Source: Zopfochytrium polystomum (lineage: Eukaryota > Chytridiomycota > Chytridiomycetes > Chytridiales > Chytridiaceae). Taken from it: a stretch of DNA of 64,000 nucleotides. Both the position numbers and the translations under genes were made by a program. The notes beneath the pieces were generated by a model, which saw only the letters and a list, made by a program, of their open reading frames with translations, searched no databases and was not told where the DNA came from. The stretch lies in the NCBI GenBank assembly GCA_025765615.1, contig JAIVFJ010000245.1:1-64000 (forward strand), written 5' to 3'. Below are positions 25,477 through 34,879 of the stretch, one piece after another; the first letter of the stretch is position 1, and each line of letters starts with the position of its first letter.

Positions 25477-25539
25477 TGACCCTCTCTCTCTCTCTCCTTG
25501 TCTCGCGCTCTGACTATTTCCCTCTTTTTTTCAATCTCG

Positions 25540-25574
<35 letters not shown>

Positions 25575-25602
25575 ACTTTCTCTCTCTCTCTCTCTCTCTC
25601 TC
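25477..25602. repeat. (CT)n microsatellite
   Basis: Interrupted CT repeats, upstream of the minus-strand anchor-protein gene; read from that gene it is a GA tract in the leader or promoter. Confidence 0.95.
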
Positions 25603-25911
25603 ATGCTGGGAAATGAAAGCAAACAGACAGACAGACACCGAACAGCGAGTTTCTCTGTCTCTGGGCCCGTCCTCGGCAGTCCTTTAATTGTGCTGGATTC
25701 CGGTGTCTGTTGTGGAGAAGAGAGGGCGCGCGCGACAGAGCCCTGCGGAAGTAAGTTGACAAGCAACAATCTGCGTCACATCATCCCCACCTCGGCGGCG
25801 GATTCCATCGTTGGTCTCCACTTTGGACGCGCTACACGACCTCTCGATGAAGATGATGATACCACGAATGGAATCACCTCTAGTTCCAACCATCGAGCCC
25901 AGTGTGATCAA

Positions 25912-26394
25912 TCACGGAAAATTCGCGCCTGGCCGATTGCCACAGCAACTGACATCTCTGCGCGACCTCATAAGCGCCTCGTAGGTAGAAGTCTGCACCA
26001 TAAAAGGGAGGCAATTATTGAGCGGATCGATATCCGGCGAGTCTGCAGCGTGATTGCTGCTGGGCTCTCTACGCACCGAGTACACGTGGAGTTCGAATGA
26101 ATCCTGCGGACACCGGTCATCTATCGAGTACTGCAACAATGTCCTTGAAGACCCCAGTTCGAGGTGATTTGCGTGGGTGTCTCCAATGACTCTTTTCAAC
26201 TGACGGGGAGGGAGGCCGTCGGTAAAGTAGATTGTGCTCGCCGTAAACGTTCGTGACTTTTCTACTCGCGTCACTTGGTCCCCTGCGGCCCCGCCTCCGT
26301 TTAATTCGTGTCGTATCAAATATTTTTCTTTGTCTGTTGACATGGGGCAGGTAGTGCTGTGGCGACCCATAAGGAAGGTGTGAAAGTCCACCAT
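25912..26394 (-). CDS. Hypothetical protein
   Basis: An open frame of 160 codons from MVDFHTFLMG. The frame stays open about 35 codons further upstream (KTIIELAGKNRA), so the true start or an intron may lie there. The composition is balanced, unlike the low-complexity shadow frames nearby. I recognise no domain, and it has no signal peptide or membrane segment. It lies just outside the left end of the putative DDE transposon. Confidence 0.3.
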   Translation of the reverse strand: MVDFHTFLMGRHSTTCPMSTDKEKYLIRHELNGGGAAGDQVTRVEKSRTFTASTIYFTDGLPPRQLKRVIGDTHANHLELGSSRTLLQYSIDDRCPQDSFELHVYSVRREPSSNHAADSPDIDPLNNCLPFMVQTSTYEALMRSRRDVSCCGNRPGANFP

Positions 26395-26922
26395 GGCTCT
26401 ATTTTTGCCGGCCAGTTCAATAATGGTTTTTCCGTGGGAGATCTTCTCGTTTGCAGAGATTTTCTTGTTTCCAAACCATCACACTACCGCAATGGACGCA
26501 ATTTCGTCCCCCAAACACGGCTTCGTGACGTAGCAAAAACCACTTCTATCCAACGTGGTGATGTCTGTCTTCTTCCAAAATGGGTGCAGCGCTTATCTTG
26601 GCCCCCCGGTTTCCAAAACAACGCCACCTTCCTTTTCAGCGCGTCTCGTGTCTGTCTTTGCCAGGGGGTGCGGATCATGCCAGATGCGCAGAACGGTGGC
26701 GCATAGAAGCCTCACAGGAAGACAGCCGACGGAGACACTCGGGACCGCGTTTGCTTGTTTGTTTTGTTTCGTGCGTGGCGCGTGTCCACTCCCAACCAAT
26801 CCGTCAATCAACTGATCGCAGCACGAACGAACGAAGACAGCAACTAAAAATAAAAATTATTGCGCGCGCCGTCCCAAATTGGATTTTGTCGCTGAAATTT
26901 TCCCCGCCAGATTTCCCCGACG

Positions 26923-28527
26923 TTGAACCACTTTTTCCCCGACACCACTATGGAAGGGTGTGTTGAATGTGATGACAAGGACCCCATTGCCCCCAACCAC
27001 TGTTGCCCCCTTTGCCACGCCACTCTGCATGCATACTGCCCCACGGACGAGATCTTAGCTTCCAAGGGACTCACTCGCGTGCATACTCTACAAGAAGGAT
27101 TCAGCGTTGGCAACCTTTGTACCTCATGCCTCTCTGGACTTCAGGCGAAACCAGTCGTAACATCATTGCCCGTTCTGGCGGACATTGGTTCTTCGGTGGC
27201 CACCAACAAGCGAAAGGATGCTGAACGAGGAGAGACCACCAACATAACGAAGAGGATGAAGGGAAAACAGCCAGCCTCATCTTCTGCTAGCACAGAGACG
27301 TCAGCAGACGCTCCCCAAAATCGCAGCCCTCATCTCTTTGAGTTCGACTTGCAGATTGCGTTCCGCCTGTTTATTCGTCAGAGCTCGGTCCAGCCCACTC
27401 TCACAGTTCACATTGAGTGCTCGGAAGTGGACGAGTTCGTTGATATCCTTTGGAACGCAGTTGGATCAAAGTTGAAGCGTGAGGCTGTGTTGAACCCGTC
27501 AACGGAAACTGCTTCCATTTCGTGTACACCAGCTCTCCGTCGTGGAACTGCACCCGCCACCAAACCTCGTGCAACGGCCACAGCAACGTCATCCACAGTG
27601 GGATCTTCACCCGCTTTGTTGACCAATCCAAACTCTACAGTGGAAGATGCACAGGAATGTGCTTCAACAACAATCAACGATCCAAGCTCGCCAGTGAAGG
27701 AAACTGACCGAAGAGGCACGAGTGGACCCAGTGCAGGAAATGCAACGGTGGTGAATACGCTGGTTTGGGCGCGAGACTTGGTCCCAACAAAGGAGCATTT
27801 GGGTCGCTTCATTCTATTCAACAACGTGACTGCACGAAAGAAACAGCTCTCGCTATCGGAAATCACAGTAGCTGTTCTCCATAACTGGAAAGACCTCTCA
27901 ATTGTTACCTTCGTTCATGTCCATTCCAATGCAGTGTCAAACGCATCTTTGTGGAGCCTGATGGAGCGCACGCTCCTGACACCCACCGTGAAGGACCGGT
28001 CGGGCGCGGCCAATAACGCAGCTGTTTTGGCGTACAAGACTCAACTGAAACGAATCCATGGTAGCCACTACACTGCCCACGATATTGATTGGTATTTATG
28101 GGCAAATTACATCGCAATGCAGCATGCTGGGGATCGCGATAGGGTATTGAACGAGGCACCACCGAGTCATTTAATACATCTTTACCGACGGTGCGCAGAT
28201 TCGAGCGACCAAAGGCTGAGGAGGACCTTGGACGACGTAGCAGTTGCGCAGACCATCAGCTCGAGGGTTCAGTCGCAAACAGCGGACTTGCGACTGGCCA
28301 TCGACGCTTTGAGGTCGGAAATAGCTGCCCTTGCAGAAAAATTCGTCCAAACTGTCCTAACGAAATTCCGCGATTTAGACAATCGAATCGCCGCAATGGA
28401 GAAAGGTGGAGAAGGAACTGGCGGTTTGCTCGCAGCCTTCAGCACTTCTCTGAATCCCGCCGAGGACGAGTTTAGTCAAGGAGTTCGTCTAAACACTGAA
28501 GATAGGGAGGACACTGATCATTCTTGA
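26923..28527 (+). CDS. Intronless zinc-finger protein, putative transposon passenger
   Basis: No family recognised. Starts at 26923 (534 residues) or at the second ATG at 26950 (525 residues). The N-terminus has an RING/PHD-like cysteine-histidine pattern: CVEC, then CCPLCHATLHAYC, then CTSC. A Ser/Thr/Ala-rich linker with basic patches (TKRMKGKQ, a possible nuclear signal) follows. A central region (FEFDLQIAFRLFIRQ and RFILFNNVTARKKQLS) looks folded. The C-terminus, from about residue 440, is predicted coiled coil by heptad pattern (LRLAIDALRSEIAALAEKF). It lies inside the TA-flanked segment with the transposase and is oriented toward it. A role in transposition or as cargo is inference from position only. 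Confidence 0.7.
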   Translation: MNHFFPDTTMEGCVECDDKDPIAPNHCCPLCHATLHAYCPTDEILASKGLTRVHTLQEGFSVGNLCTSCLSGLQAKPVVTSLPVLADIGSSVATNKRKDAERGETTNITKRMKGKQPASSSASTETSADAPQNRSPHLFEFDLQIAFRLFIRQSSVQPTLTVHIECSEVDEFVDILWNAVGSKLKREAVLNPSTETASISCTPALRRGTAPATKPRATATATSSTVGSSPALLTNPNSTVEDAQECASTTINDPSSPVKETDRRGTSGPSAGNATVVNTLVWARDLVPTKEHLGRFILFNNVTARKKQLSLSEITVAVLHNWKDLSIVTFVHVHSNAVSNASLWSLMERTLLTPTVKDRSGAANNAAVLAYKTQLKRIHGSHYTAHDIDWYLWANYIAMQHAGDRDRVLNEAPPSHLIHLYRRCADSSDQRLRRTLDDVAVAQTISSRVQSQTADLRLAIDALRSEIAALAEKFVQTVLTKFRDLDNRIAAMEKGGEGTGGLLAAFSTSLNPAEDEFSQGVRLNTEDREDTDHS

Positions 28528-28960
28528 CGTTTGTTGCTTGAGACATGAAGTAATATTCCGTTCGTTCGACTCTCATCTTTTCCAACGAGATGTGATTTCC
28601 CCTGCCACTCCTTTTCAGTACTATGGCTGACTCACGCACGATTTGACTTCCTCTCCATACTCGTCAATATGCCGGACCCATTTCAGTACTCTTTCTTGCA
28701 GTACTTGTCGCATGCAGTATTCGACTTTCTTCTTTTCGGTTTCCTAATTACGGAAGTGGCAGGGCTAATCTTTGTTTAGTTGAATGTTTGTCCCTCGTCT
28801 TAACACTCTGCTCCCCAGGAACGCCCCATTTAATGCTCACACAACCCCTCCCGCCCTTTGAAACAACCCAAACCATACCTGAAGTTCCAATCAGATTTCC
28901 GTAAGTGGAACACAACAACATCGAATAAAACGTTCACACACCCTTCATTCTCGTTTGGAT

Positions 28961-30019
28961 TCAGTGGTTTTCTTCGAACCCAAGCTCACTCAAGTCCTGA
29001 CTTAATCCCCTGTGCGGATCAAACATACTGTTTTGGATGAACCCGCACTTTGAAAAGATATTTTTCATCGAGTAGGTTGCAAATTCAGCTAGAACCGTCG
29101 CTATTTCGATGGTATAGTCAGATTTTGCCTTTTCTGTGTAGGTCCGCTCCAACTTCTTCTTGATGAGGTTGAACAGAACTTCAATGGGATTGAAAAATGG
29201 GCAATACGCTGGAAGAAACAGCGGAATAATCCCAAGGCTGCGTAAATAATGGACAATATTTGGGTGGCAATGGATTGCGGCTCCATCCATAATCCAAACA
29301 GAGTGGCGACCAGGGTACTGATGAACTGACTTGTTTTTTGTTGCGACTTCAGAAAGGCACTCCAGGAATTTTTGTCGCGTGAAGGTTCCTTCAGTCATGC
29401 AGGCGTCAACCAGGCCATCAAATCCAACAAAGCAAAGAACTGAAATGCGAGGCTTTCGGACAAATTCGCCACGGTACACAAGACGTTGGCCGACACGGCC
29501 ATATCCACGCCGTCTCAACATGTCCCGGTTGTCGAAACTGCATTCATCAAGAAACACAAGATTGGTTAGAGCCCATGGAAACTCCGTCAGCTCTTGACAA
29601 AATCGAGCGATTTCGACGACGTTGATCTGAATTGCCCGCCTCTCCAAAACTTTCCACGTGAGCCCGCTCTCGTGCAAGATCCGGCAGACAGACGAGACGC
29701 TAATGAGAACCCCAAACCTCTCCTGGAATCGCTTCACCGCCTCGTCCAAATGGAGTATCGGCTCCTTTTCATATAGTTGAAGGAGCCAGGCCCGCTTTTC
29801 CCCGTTGTATTTCCTATAAATCCTCGCAGTTTTTGCTCGATCGACCTCTCCGTTCTCCTCAAACTTGTTTATCCAGTTTGCGATGGTGGATGGGGACTTT
29901 CCATAGAGACGTGAGAGGTGGGCCTTTGAGAGGCCTTTAAAGTAGTAGCCGTATAGGCAGTGGTAGATGGTGTTGGTTGATGGGTGCTCGTGCTTCACAG
30001 CTTGAATGATAAGAGACAT
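28961..30019 (-). CDS. IS630/Tc1-mariner-type DDE transposase
   Basis: Cut-and-paste transposase. The ATG at 30019 (MSLIIQAVKHEH) gives 352 residues, a normal size. The N-terminal half holds two helix-turn-helix modules (GLSKAHLSRLYGKSPSTIANW and the VSSVCRILHESGLTW region). The catalytic part shows FLDECSFDN (first Asp), VWIMDGAAIHCH (second Asp) and PAYCPFFNPIEVLFNLIKK (third acidic residue, Glu), as in DDE_3 proteins. The frame is intact with no introns, so it may be active. The open frame continues upstream of 30019, but that part overlaps the MFS promoter and first codons on the other strand, so I exclude it. Confidence 0.92.
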   Translation of the reverse strand: MSLIIQAVKHEHPSTNTIYHCLYGYYFKGLSKAHLSRLYGKSPSTIANWINKFEENGEVDRAKTARIYRKYNGEKRAWLLQLYEKEPILHLDEAVKRFQERFGVLISVSSVCRILHESGLTWKVLERRAIQINVVEIARFCQELTEFPWALTNLVFLDECSFDNRDMLRRRGYGRVGQRLVYRGEFVRKPRISVLCFVGFDGLVDACMTEGTFTRQKFLECLSEVATKNKSVHQYPGRHSVWIMDGAAIHCHPNIVHYLRSLGIIPLFLPAYCPFFNPIEVLFNLIKKKLERTYTEKAKSDYTIEIATVLAEFATYSMKNIFSKCGFIQNSMFDPHRGLSQDLSELGFEENH

Positions 30020-30152
30020 AGTCTGACAAGTCAGTCTGGCGGATGAGCCGATAATTGTGCCGAAATTTTTCTGAACCAAAAAAGGAGTACGTTTCTCCAA
30101 TTTTCTGTGAAACGCACAATAAAAATTTAAAAAAAAGGAAGAACAACAAGAA

Positions 30153-30158
30153 TATAAA
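30153..30158 (+). promoter_or_regulatory. TATA box of the MFS transporter
   Basis: TATAAA 84 nt upstream of the ATG at 30237, just outside the right end of the putative DDE transposon. Confidence 0.45.
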
Positions 30159-30236
30159 ACAGTGCTCCCTCGGCGTGCCCTCCACCCCGAACTCTGCCGT
30201 TCCTCGTGCCCCTCAGACGACAGCTTCCTGATAAAG

Positions 30237-31893
30237 ATGTCCGACGCCGGCGCCGCAGACTTCAAGCAAGTGATGTTCGACCCGAAAAGCAAGCCGACCA
30301 TCGAACGCAACCGCGCGACACAGCCGACGAAGACGGCGGCTCGACCGCCCACGAGGAAAACCTGGACGACGCGGAAAATTCCTCCGCAAACACAACCTCT
30401 CGACAGAGTACGTGCAGCAGCTGATCTCCGACTCTGACGGCGTCCGACGGGTCCTCCGGCGCGTCGACTTAACCGTCCTGCCGCTCCTCTGCGTCACGTA
30501 CATGCTGCAGTTTGTCGATAAGCAGGCGCTTTCGTACTCGGCCGTCTTCGACCTCTTCACCGATGCTCACATCAACGGGGCGCAGTACAGCTGGTTTCCG
30601 AGCATCGTCTACATCGCTTATTTCCTGGCAGAGTACCCCTGGAGCTTTTTGGCGCAGACCACGAACATCGCCAAAGTCACTGGCGTTTGCATTGTGCTGT
30701 GGGGTAGCGTACTGATGTTGACTGCTGCGAGCCACGATTTCTCTGGAATGGCGTTCTGTCGGTTTTTCTTGGGCGTGTTTGAGGCGCCAATAACGACATT
30801 TTTCGTCATGACTGTCGCCATGTGGTATGTGCCGTGTTCATTCCCAAATGCCAAGTGTGGCATAACCTGGGGCTTCGACTCTTTCAAAAGGTACACTCGA
30901 GAGGAGCAGCCATTCCGTGCCGGCATCTTCACCAGTTGCAATGGCGTGGGCTCCATTCTCGGTGGCCTCCTTACGTACGGCATCGGCCACATGGGCGGAT
31001 CCCTTCCCGTCTGGAAGTCCATCTACCTCATGCTCGGGGCCGTCACAGTCCTATGGGGCTTCGTCATCCTCCTCCTCCTTCCCGACAGCATCATCGCCGC
31101 CCGCCGCTTCACTATCGACGAGAAGGTGACCCTCATCGGCCGAACTCGACTCGGCCGTACGGGCGTGCTCAGCCACCGTATCAGACCGCACCAGATCTGG
31201 GAGGCGCTGCTCGACCCGCAAATCCACCTGCTCTTCCTCTTTATGCTACTCAACGCCACCATCAACGGTGGGATCGCAAACTTTGGCAGCCTCATCATCA
31301 AGGGCGTCGTCTCGGACCAGCTCAAGACCGTGCTGCTGGGCATGCCCGTCGGCGCAGTCCAGATTTTCTGGATTTTGTCGGGCTCGTACGCAGCGTACCG
31401 ATTCAAGAACGTCAACACCATCGTCATGCCGCTTTACCTGATCCCCACGGCCGTTGGCGTCCTCGCCATGTGGCTGGTCGACCGCAAATCGCATTCCGTC
31501 GGCGTGCTCTTTGGATACTACGTCTGCACGGGGTACGTCACGTCGCTCGTCCTCGCCCTCCAGATGCCTGCGGCGAACCTGGGCGGGTACACGAAGAGAA
31601 TGACGGGGACCGCTGCCGTGTTTTTGGCGGTGTGCGTCGGTAACATTGTCGGCCCGCACGCGTTCTTGGCCGAGGAGGCCCCGACGTATCCGACGGGATG
31701 CAAGGTCATCTTGGGATGCTGCGTGGGACAAGTGGTGCTTGCGATGCTGCTCAGGTGGCTGCTGAGCTGGAGAAATCAGCAGAGGGATGCCAAGGAGAAG
31801 GAGGGCAAGTCGCAAGGGTATTTGGATGACACCAGGGTGGAAGGGGTCGATTTGACTGACTTTGAGAATCCTAACTTTAGATATGTGTTGTAA
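30237..31893 (+). CDS. MFS transporter, DAL5/anion:cation symporter type
   Basis: Plasma-membrane proton symporter for an organic anion or vitamin-like solute (allantoate, nicotinate and pantothenate carriers belong here). The main frame (30412-31893) encodes about 12 TM segments. It opens with the family sequence RRVDLTVLPLLCVTYMLQFVDK and has the half-conserved RFFLGVFEAPITTFF motif of TM4. The N-terminus from ATG 30237 (MSDAGAADFKQVMFDP) needs two frame changes, through an acidic stretch (TADEDGGSTAHEENLDDAE) into KFLRKHNLS. These are probably assembly indels. The C-terminal tail is hydrophilic and acidic. The substrate cannot be deduced. Confidence 0.9.
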
Positions 31894-32778
31894 TCTTTTG
31901 AATTTTTTGCCGCATTTTCGTGCCTCTTGCTGAGGGATTGCCTCCTTCCACAGCCTCTTTTGTGCATTTGTTGGTTCTTTGTGAGGTTAAGCTTCTGTTA
32001 TTCGTACTGGAGGTCGTTTTTGGAAAATGTTTCGCAGCAACGTAATAACGAAATAGCGCGACACCAAACTCCGACCAGGGAGGGTTGGGCCTAACACTCA
32101 AGTGGAGACGGCAAAGACGGCCCACCGTACGGGATCCCGGACGTGCGAGCGAAGCGCAGCAGCTTTCGGCGCCAGACGGCGCGGTCGAGGAGGACCCTGG
32201 TTCTGAGCGAGCATTAGGTGGATGGATCTCGGCGACGATCTCGTCGACCGCGAAGAGAACGTGAGCGATCTCTGGTCGTGTGGTGGTTATTTCTGCTCTG
32301 TCCATGTGGGATCCGTCCGGACGCTAGTCTGCAGCACCAGCGCGGCCATTGTCGTTTGCATAAGCGACTTGGCCGGCAGGAAGATCAGCGCAAGGACCAG
32401 CGCAAAATGAAGGAAGTCAATCAAATCTGGCGCGATTCTGGTACGATTCTGGCAGGCGGAGAGTCCTGGAATCCAATTGAGCAAAAGTCGAGTTGGTACA
32501 GTGGGTTACAGTGGACGGGAGGTGTTGGTAAACAGCAACCGTGGAACGCGGCTGCAAGCATAACCACAAGTGGTAAGTGGCTTCCACCACTTGCTAGTTT
32601 CCGCAGCCTCATCACCCCGCAGGCCGCTCTAATCAGTTTTGATGCCACATAAAGGTTTGTTTTACTTTGCATTGCATCAATTGCTCCACTGGTCCTGCAG
32701 CGAGGCAACTGACTTGAAAAGTTACGAAAAGCCATCACACGCAAACGACTAAATACAAGAGGGGGAACAGAAGCCCAC
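31894..32778. other. Intergenic region
   Basis: Downstream flank of the MFS gene and 3' flank of the first membrane-array gene. A short hydrophobic minus-strand frame (32287-32484, containing IDFLHFALVLALIFL) is visible but too short to call. Confidence 0.4.
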
Positions 32779-34222
32779 TCACGTCAAAAGAACGGCCCCC
32801 TCCATCCCACACGCCGCCAAATCATTCACGCTCCTCACGTTCCCCAACACCCAAGGCAGATTAGGATTCCCCGGCCTCATCCCGACCCACGCGACGGCGC
32901 TCGTCTCCACGAATCCGCCAGCGTTCACCAACGCCCTCACGTCGACCGCGTAATCCCTCGGCGGCCACTCGAGGTTGAACGGCGCCGTCACATGGTCGAC
33001 CTTTGTGCACCCCGTCTGCACCGTCACCCGCACTGACCCCAAGCCGCCGAGCGAAAAAATGATGTACGGGCCGAGCGGGGCGGCGGGGAGGGCAGGTTGC
33101 GTTGGGGTCAGAGTTTGCGGTGGCGAGGTTCTCGGAGAAGAAGCTGTTGGTGGTGGTGGAGGGGAAGAAGGTGAGGTTGCCGGGGGCGGAGCCGAGCTGG
33201 AGGTTGCTGCCGTCGGCGGCGAGGCCCAGGGCGTTTACGCCAGGGCGCGAAAAGTCGTCGATGAGGACGGTGCGGCAGGCGGTGGGCGCAGGGAAGGTGA
33301 CTGATGGGGAGGGAGATGAGTTGGAGGATAACGGTGAAGCAGCTTGGCTTGTGGTTGAGGAGGAGGAGAATTGAAGCGAGCTGATTGTGGTGGGAGCTCC
33401 AGCGCTGACATTCAAAGAGTTGGCGGCATTGGCAGAGTTCCCGCTGTTGACGCCGATTGATGAGCTGCTGCCAGTGACCTTGACAATGACGACGATAACG
33501 ACGGTTATCACCAGAACCACAGAGGCAGCGAGCCCGCTATACAGCAATATGGATCGCCATCTCTTTGGGTCGTCGGCACTTTGGCTAGCTTTGAAAATGT
33601 TGGATTCATGCTTGGGCAGAAGCGGGCGCAGCGAGTTCCGTCTGTCATTCAAAGCCGCTGACTGCCCGGCCGTCGGCCAAGAGCTTCTGGGTACGACGAG
33701 TACCGCATCGACGCCCTCGCGCCCGACAGCGTCGGCATCGATTACTTTCCGCAGCTCTGTGCCCTTGATCCTCTCGTTCACCCAGTTGCAACGTCGGCCC
33801 AGGAGCACTCCGGCCCAAACAACGGCCTCGTCCAGCTCGGAGGCGCCGGTGACCGGAATGATGGCCGGGTTCGAGGGGCTGACGATTGGGTCATCGAGGG
33901 ACAGGGTGGAGCGGCGGTTGTCGACGAGAAAGATTTCAAAACCCCGGTCGAGGGAGAAGCGGAGGGTTGCGAGGGCGGACGAGACGGGTGCGAAGAGCGA
34001 CGAGGCGGTGGCGGCGGGGTTGAACAGGACGGAGAAGGCGACGGTCGAGCCGAGGACCAGGCAGTTGAGCGGACGATGGTTGCTGTCGTCGTCGTGGGCA
34101 AGAAGGGCGGCGGCGGCGGCGGCGGCGGGAAAGGCTTCATCTCGTGCGTCGTCTTTTGCGGCGGAGGCGGCGGCGCCGACGGCGAGGGCAGCGGCCGCTC
34201 TTGGCCCGACGACGAGGCTCAT
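32779..34222 (-). CDS. Array membrane protein, copy 1
   Basis: First of four tandem paralogues, with no family name that I recognise. Start at 34222 (MSLVVGPRAAAA). After an Ala-rich leader comes the conserved N-terminal domain (RPLNCLVLGSTVAFSV to AVLVVPRSSW, roughly residues 55-190). A juxtamembrane linker and one TM helix (ILLYSGLAASVVLVITVVIV) follow. Then a Ser/Thr-rich stalk leads to an ectodomain starting CRTVLIDDFSRP. A frame break near 33040-33080 leads into the last part (VRVTVQTGCTKVDHVTAPF), ending at 32779. The N-terminal domain resembles Crinkler/ubiquitin-like domains (see findings). Lacking a signal peptide, it should insert N-in/C-out. A poly(A/T) run precedes the start. Confidence 0.75.
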
Positions 34223-34539
34223 TTGGCGGATTAGGGAAAGAGTAAAAGAAAGAAAAAAAAAAAAGGAAAAGAAAGTAAAAATAAAAATAACAAAAAATAA
34301 AATCAACAAACCAATGAGGCAACTAACTAATTGGGACTCATTTACATTGTGTGTTGCGCCCTTGATTTGTCGAATCGGGAGGGCGCAGCGCCCAACTGCA
34401 AGGAAACATAACGGAACGTGTAACCAGCTGCAACGGCAACGGCAGCTTCAGGCAGGTAACACTTAGAGTTACGATCTCCTTGGTCAGTCTGAATGTAGAT
34501 CTAAATCCCGGAATGCTCAAAACCATGACCCAACTCCCT

Positions 34540-34700
34540 CACCGTATCATTGTCGCCGATAACGCACAATCGTCGACGTGACAACTCCTCTGAAATAGGC
34601 CAAACTCCACGACATGCAGAAGACGACGATCGAGCCGAGCACCAGGCGCAGGGAGGGCGATCGTTGACTACGAGGGTGTCGGCATGTATGATTGGGGACA
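34540..34700 (-). pseudogene. Relic of a fifth array membrane protein
   Basis: On the minus strand a short frame reads LRLVLGSIVVF and then WSLAYFRGVV. The first matches the N-terminal LNCLVLGSTVAFSV motif and the second the C-terminal WSLADFRGVSD motif of copies 3 and 4. The region between them in an intact gene (more than 1 kb) is missing, so this is an internal-deletion remnant lying between copies 1 and 2. Confidence 0.6.
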
Positions 34701-34879
34701 TCTTCAGAAACGATTGCAGCTTTATGGTTGTTCTGCATAGGACCAGTTGCTTTCCTGGCACCACGGGGAGGCAACGGACTGAAGCGTGAAGAACGAAACA
34801 AGCAAAATAGACGACGTGGCACATACACAAGCAAAATGACCACTAAGACGACTACGCACGGAGAAAATCCCAGTCCCTC

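Larger units (their letters stand above)
26860..30119. mobile_element. Putative two-gene DDE (IS630/Tc1-like) transposon
   Basis: A 3260-bp segment flanked by TA dinucleotides (26858-26859 and 30120-30121). It contains an IS630/Tc1-type transposase on the minus strand and an intronless zinc-finger gene on the plus strand. The ends form imperfect inverted repeats with 15 of the first 24 positions identical: TTG-C/T-GCG at the tip, and AAATTGGA beginning 17 bases in at both ends. TA target use fits this transposase family. Both genes look less GC-rich and less repetitive than their neighbours. The boundary call rests on these weak repeats and was not verified by other copies. Confidence 0.5.

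Noticed and set aside
30020..30352. A 111-residue N-terminal extension of the transposase frame
   Set aside because: It covers the MFS promoter and first codons on the other strand and the putative transposon end; the ATG at 30019 gives a normal-length transposase.
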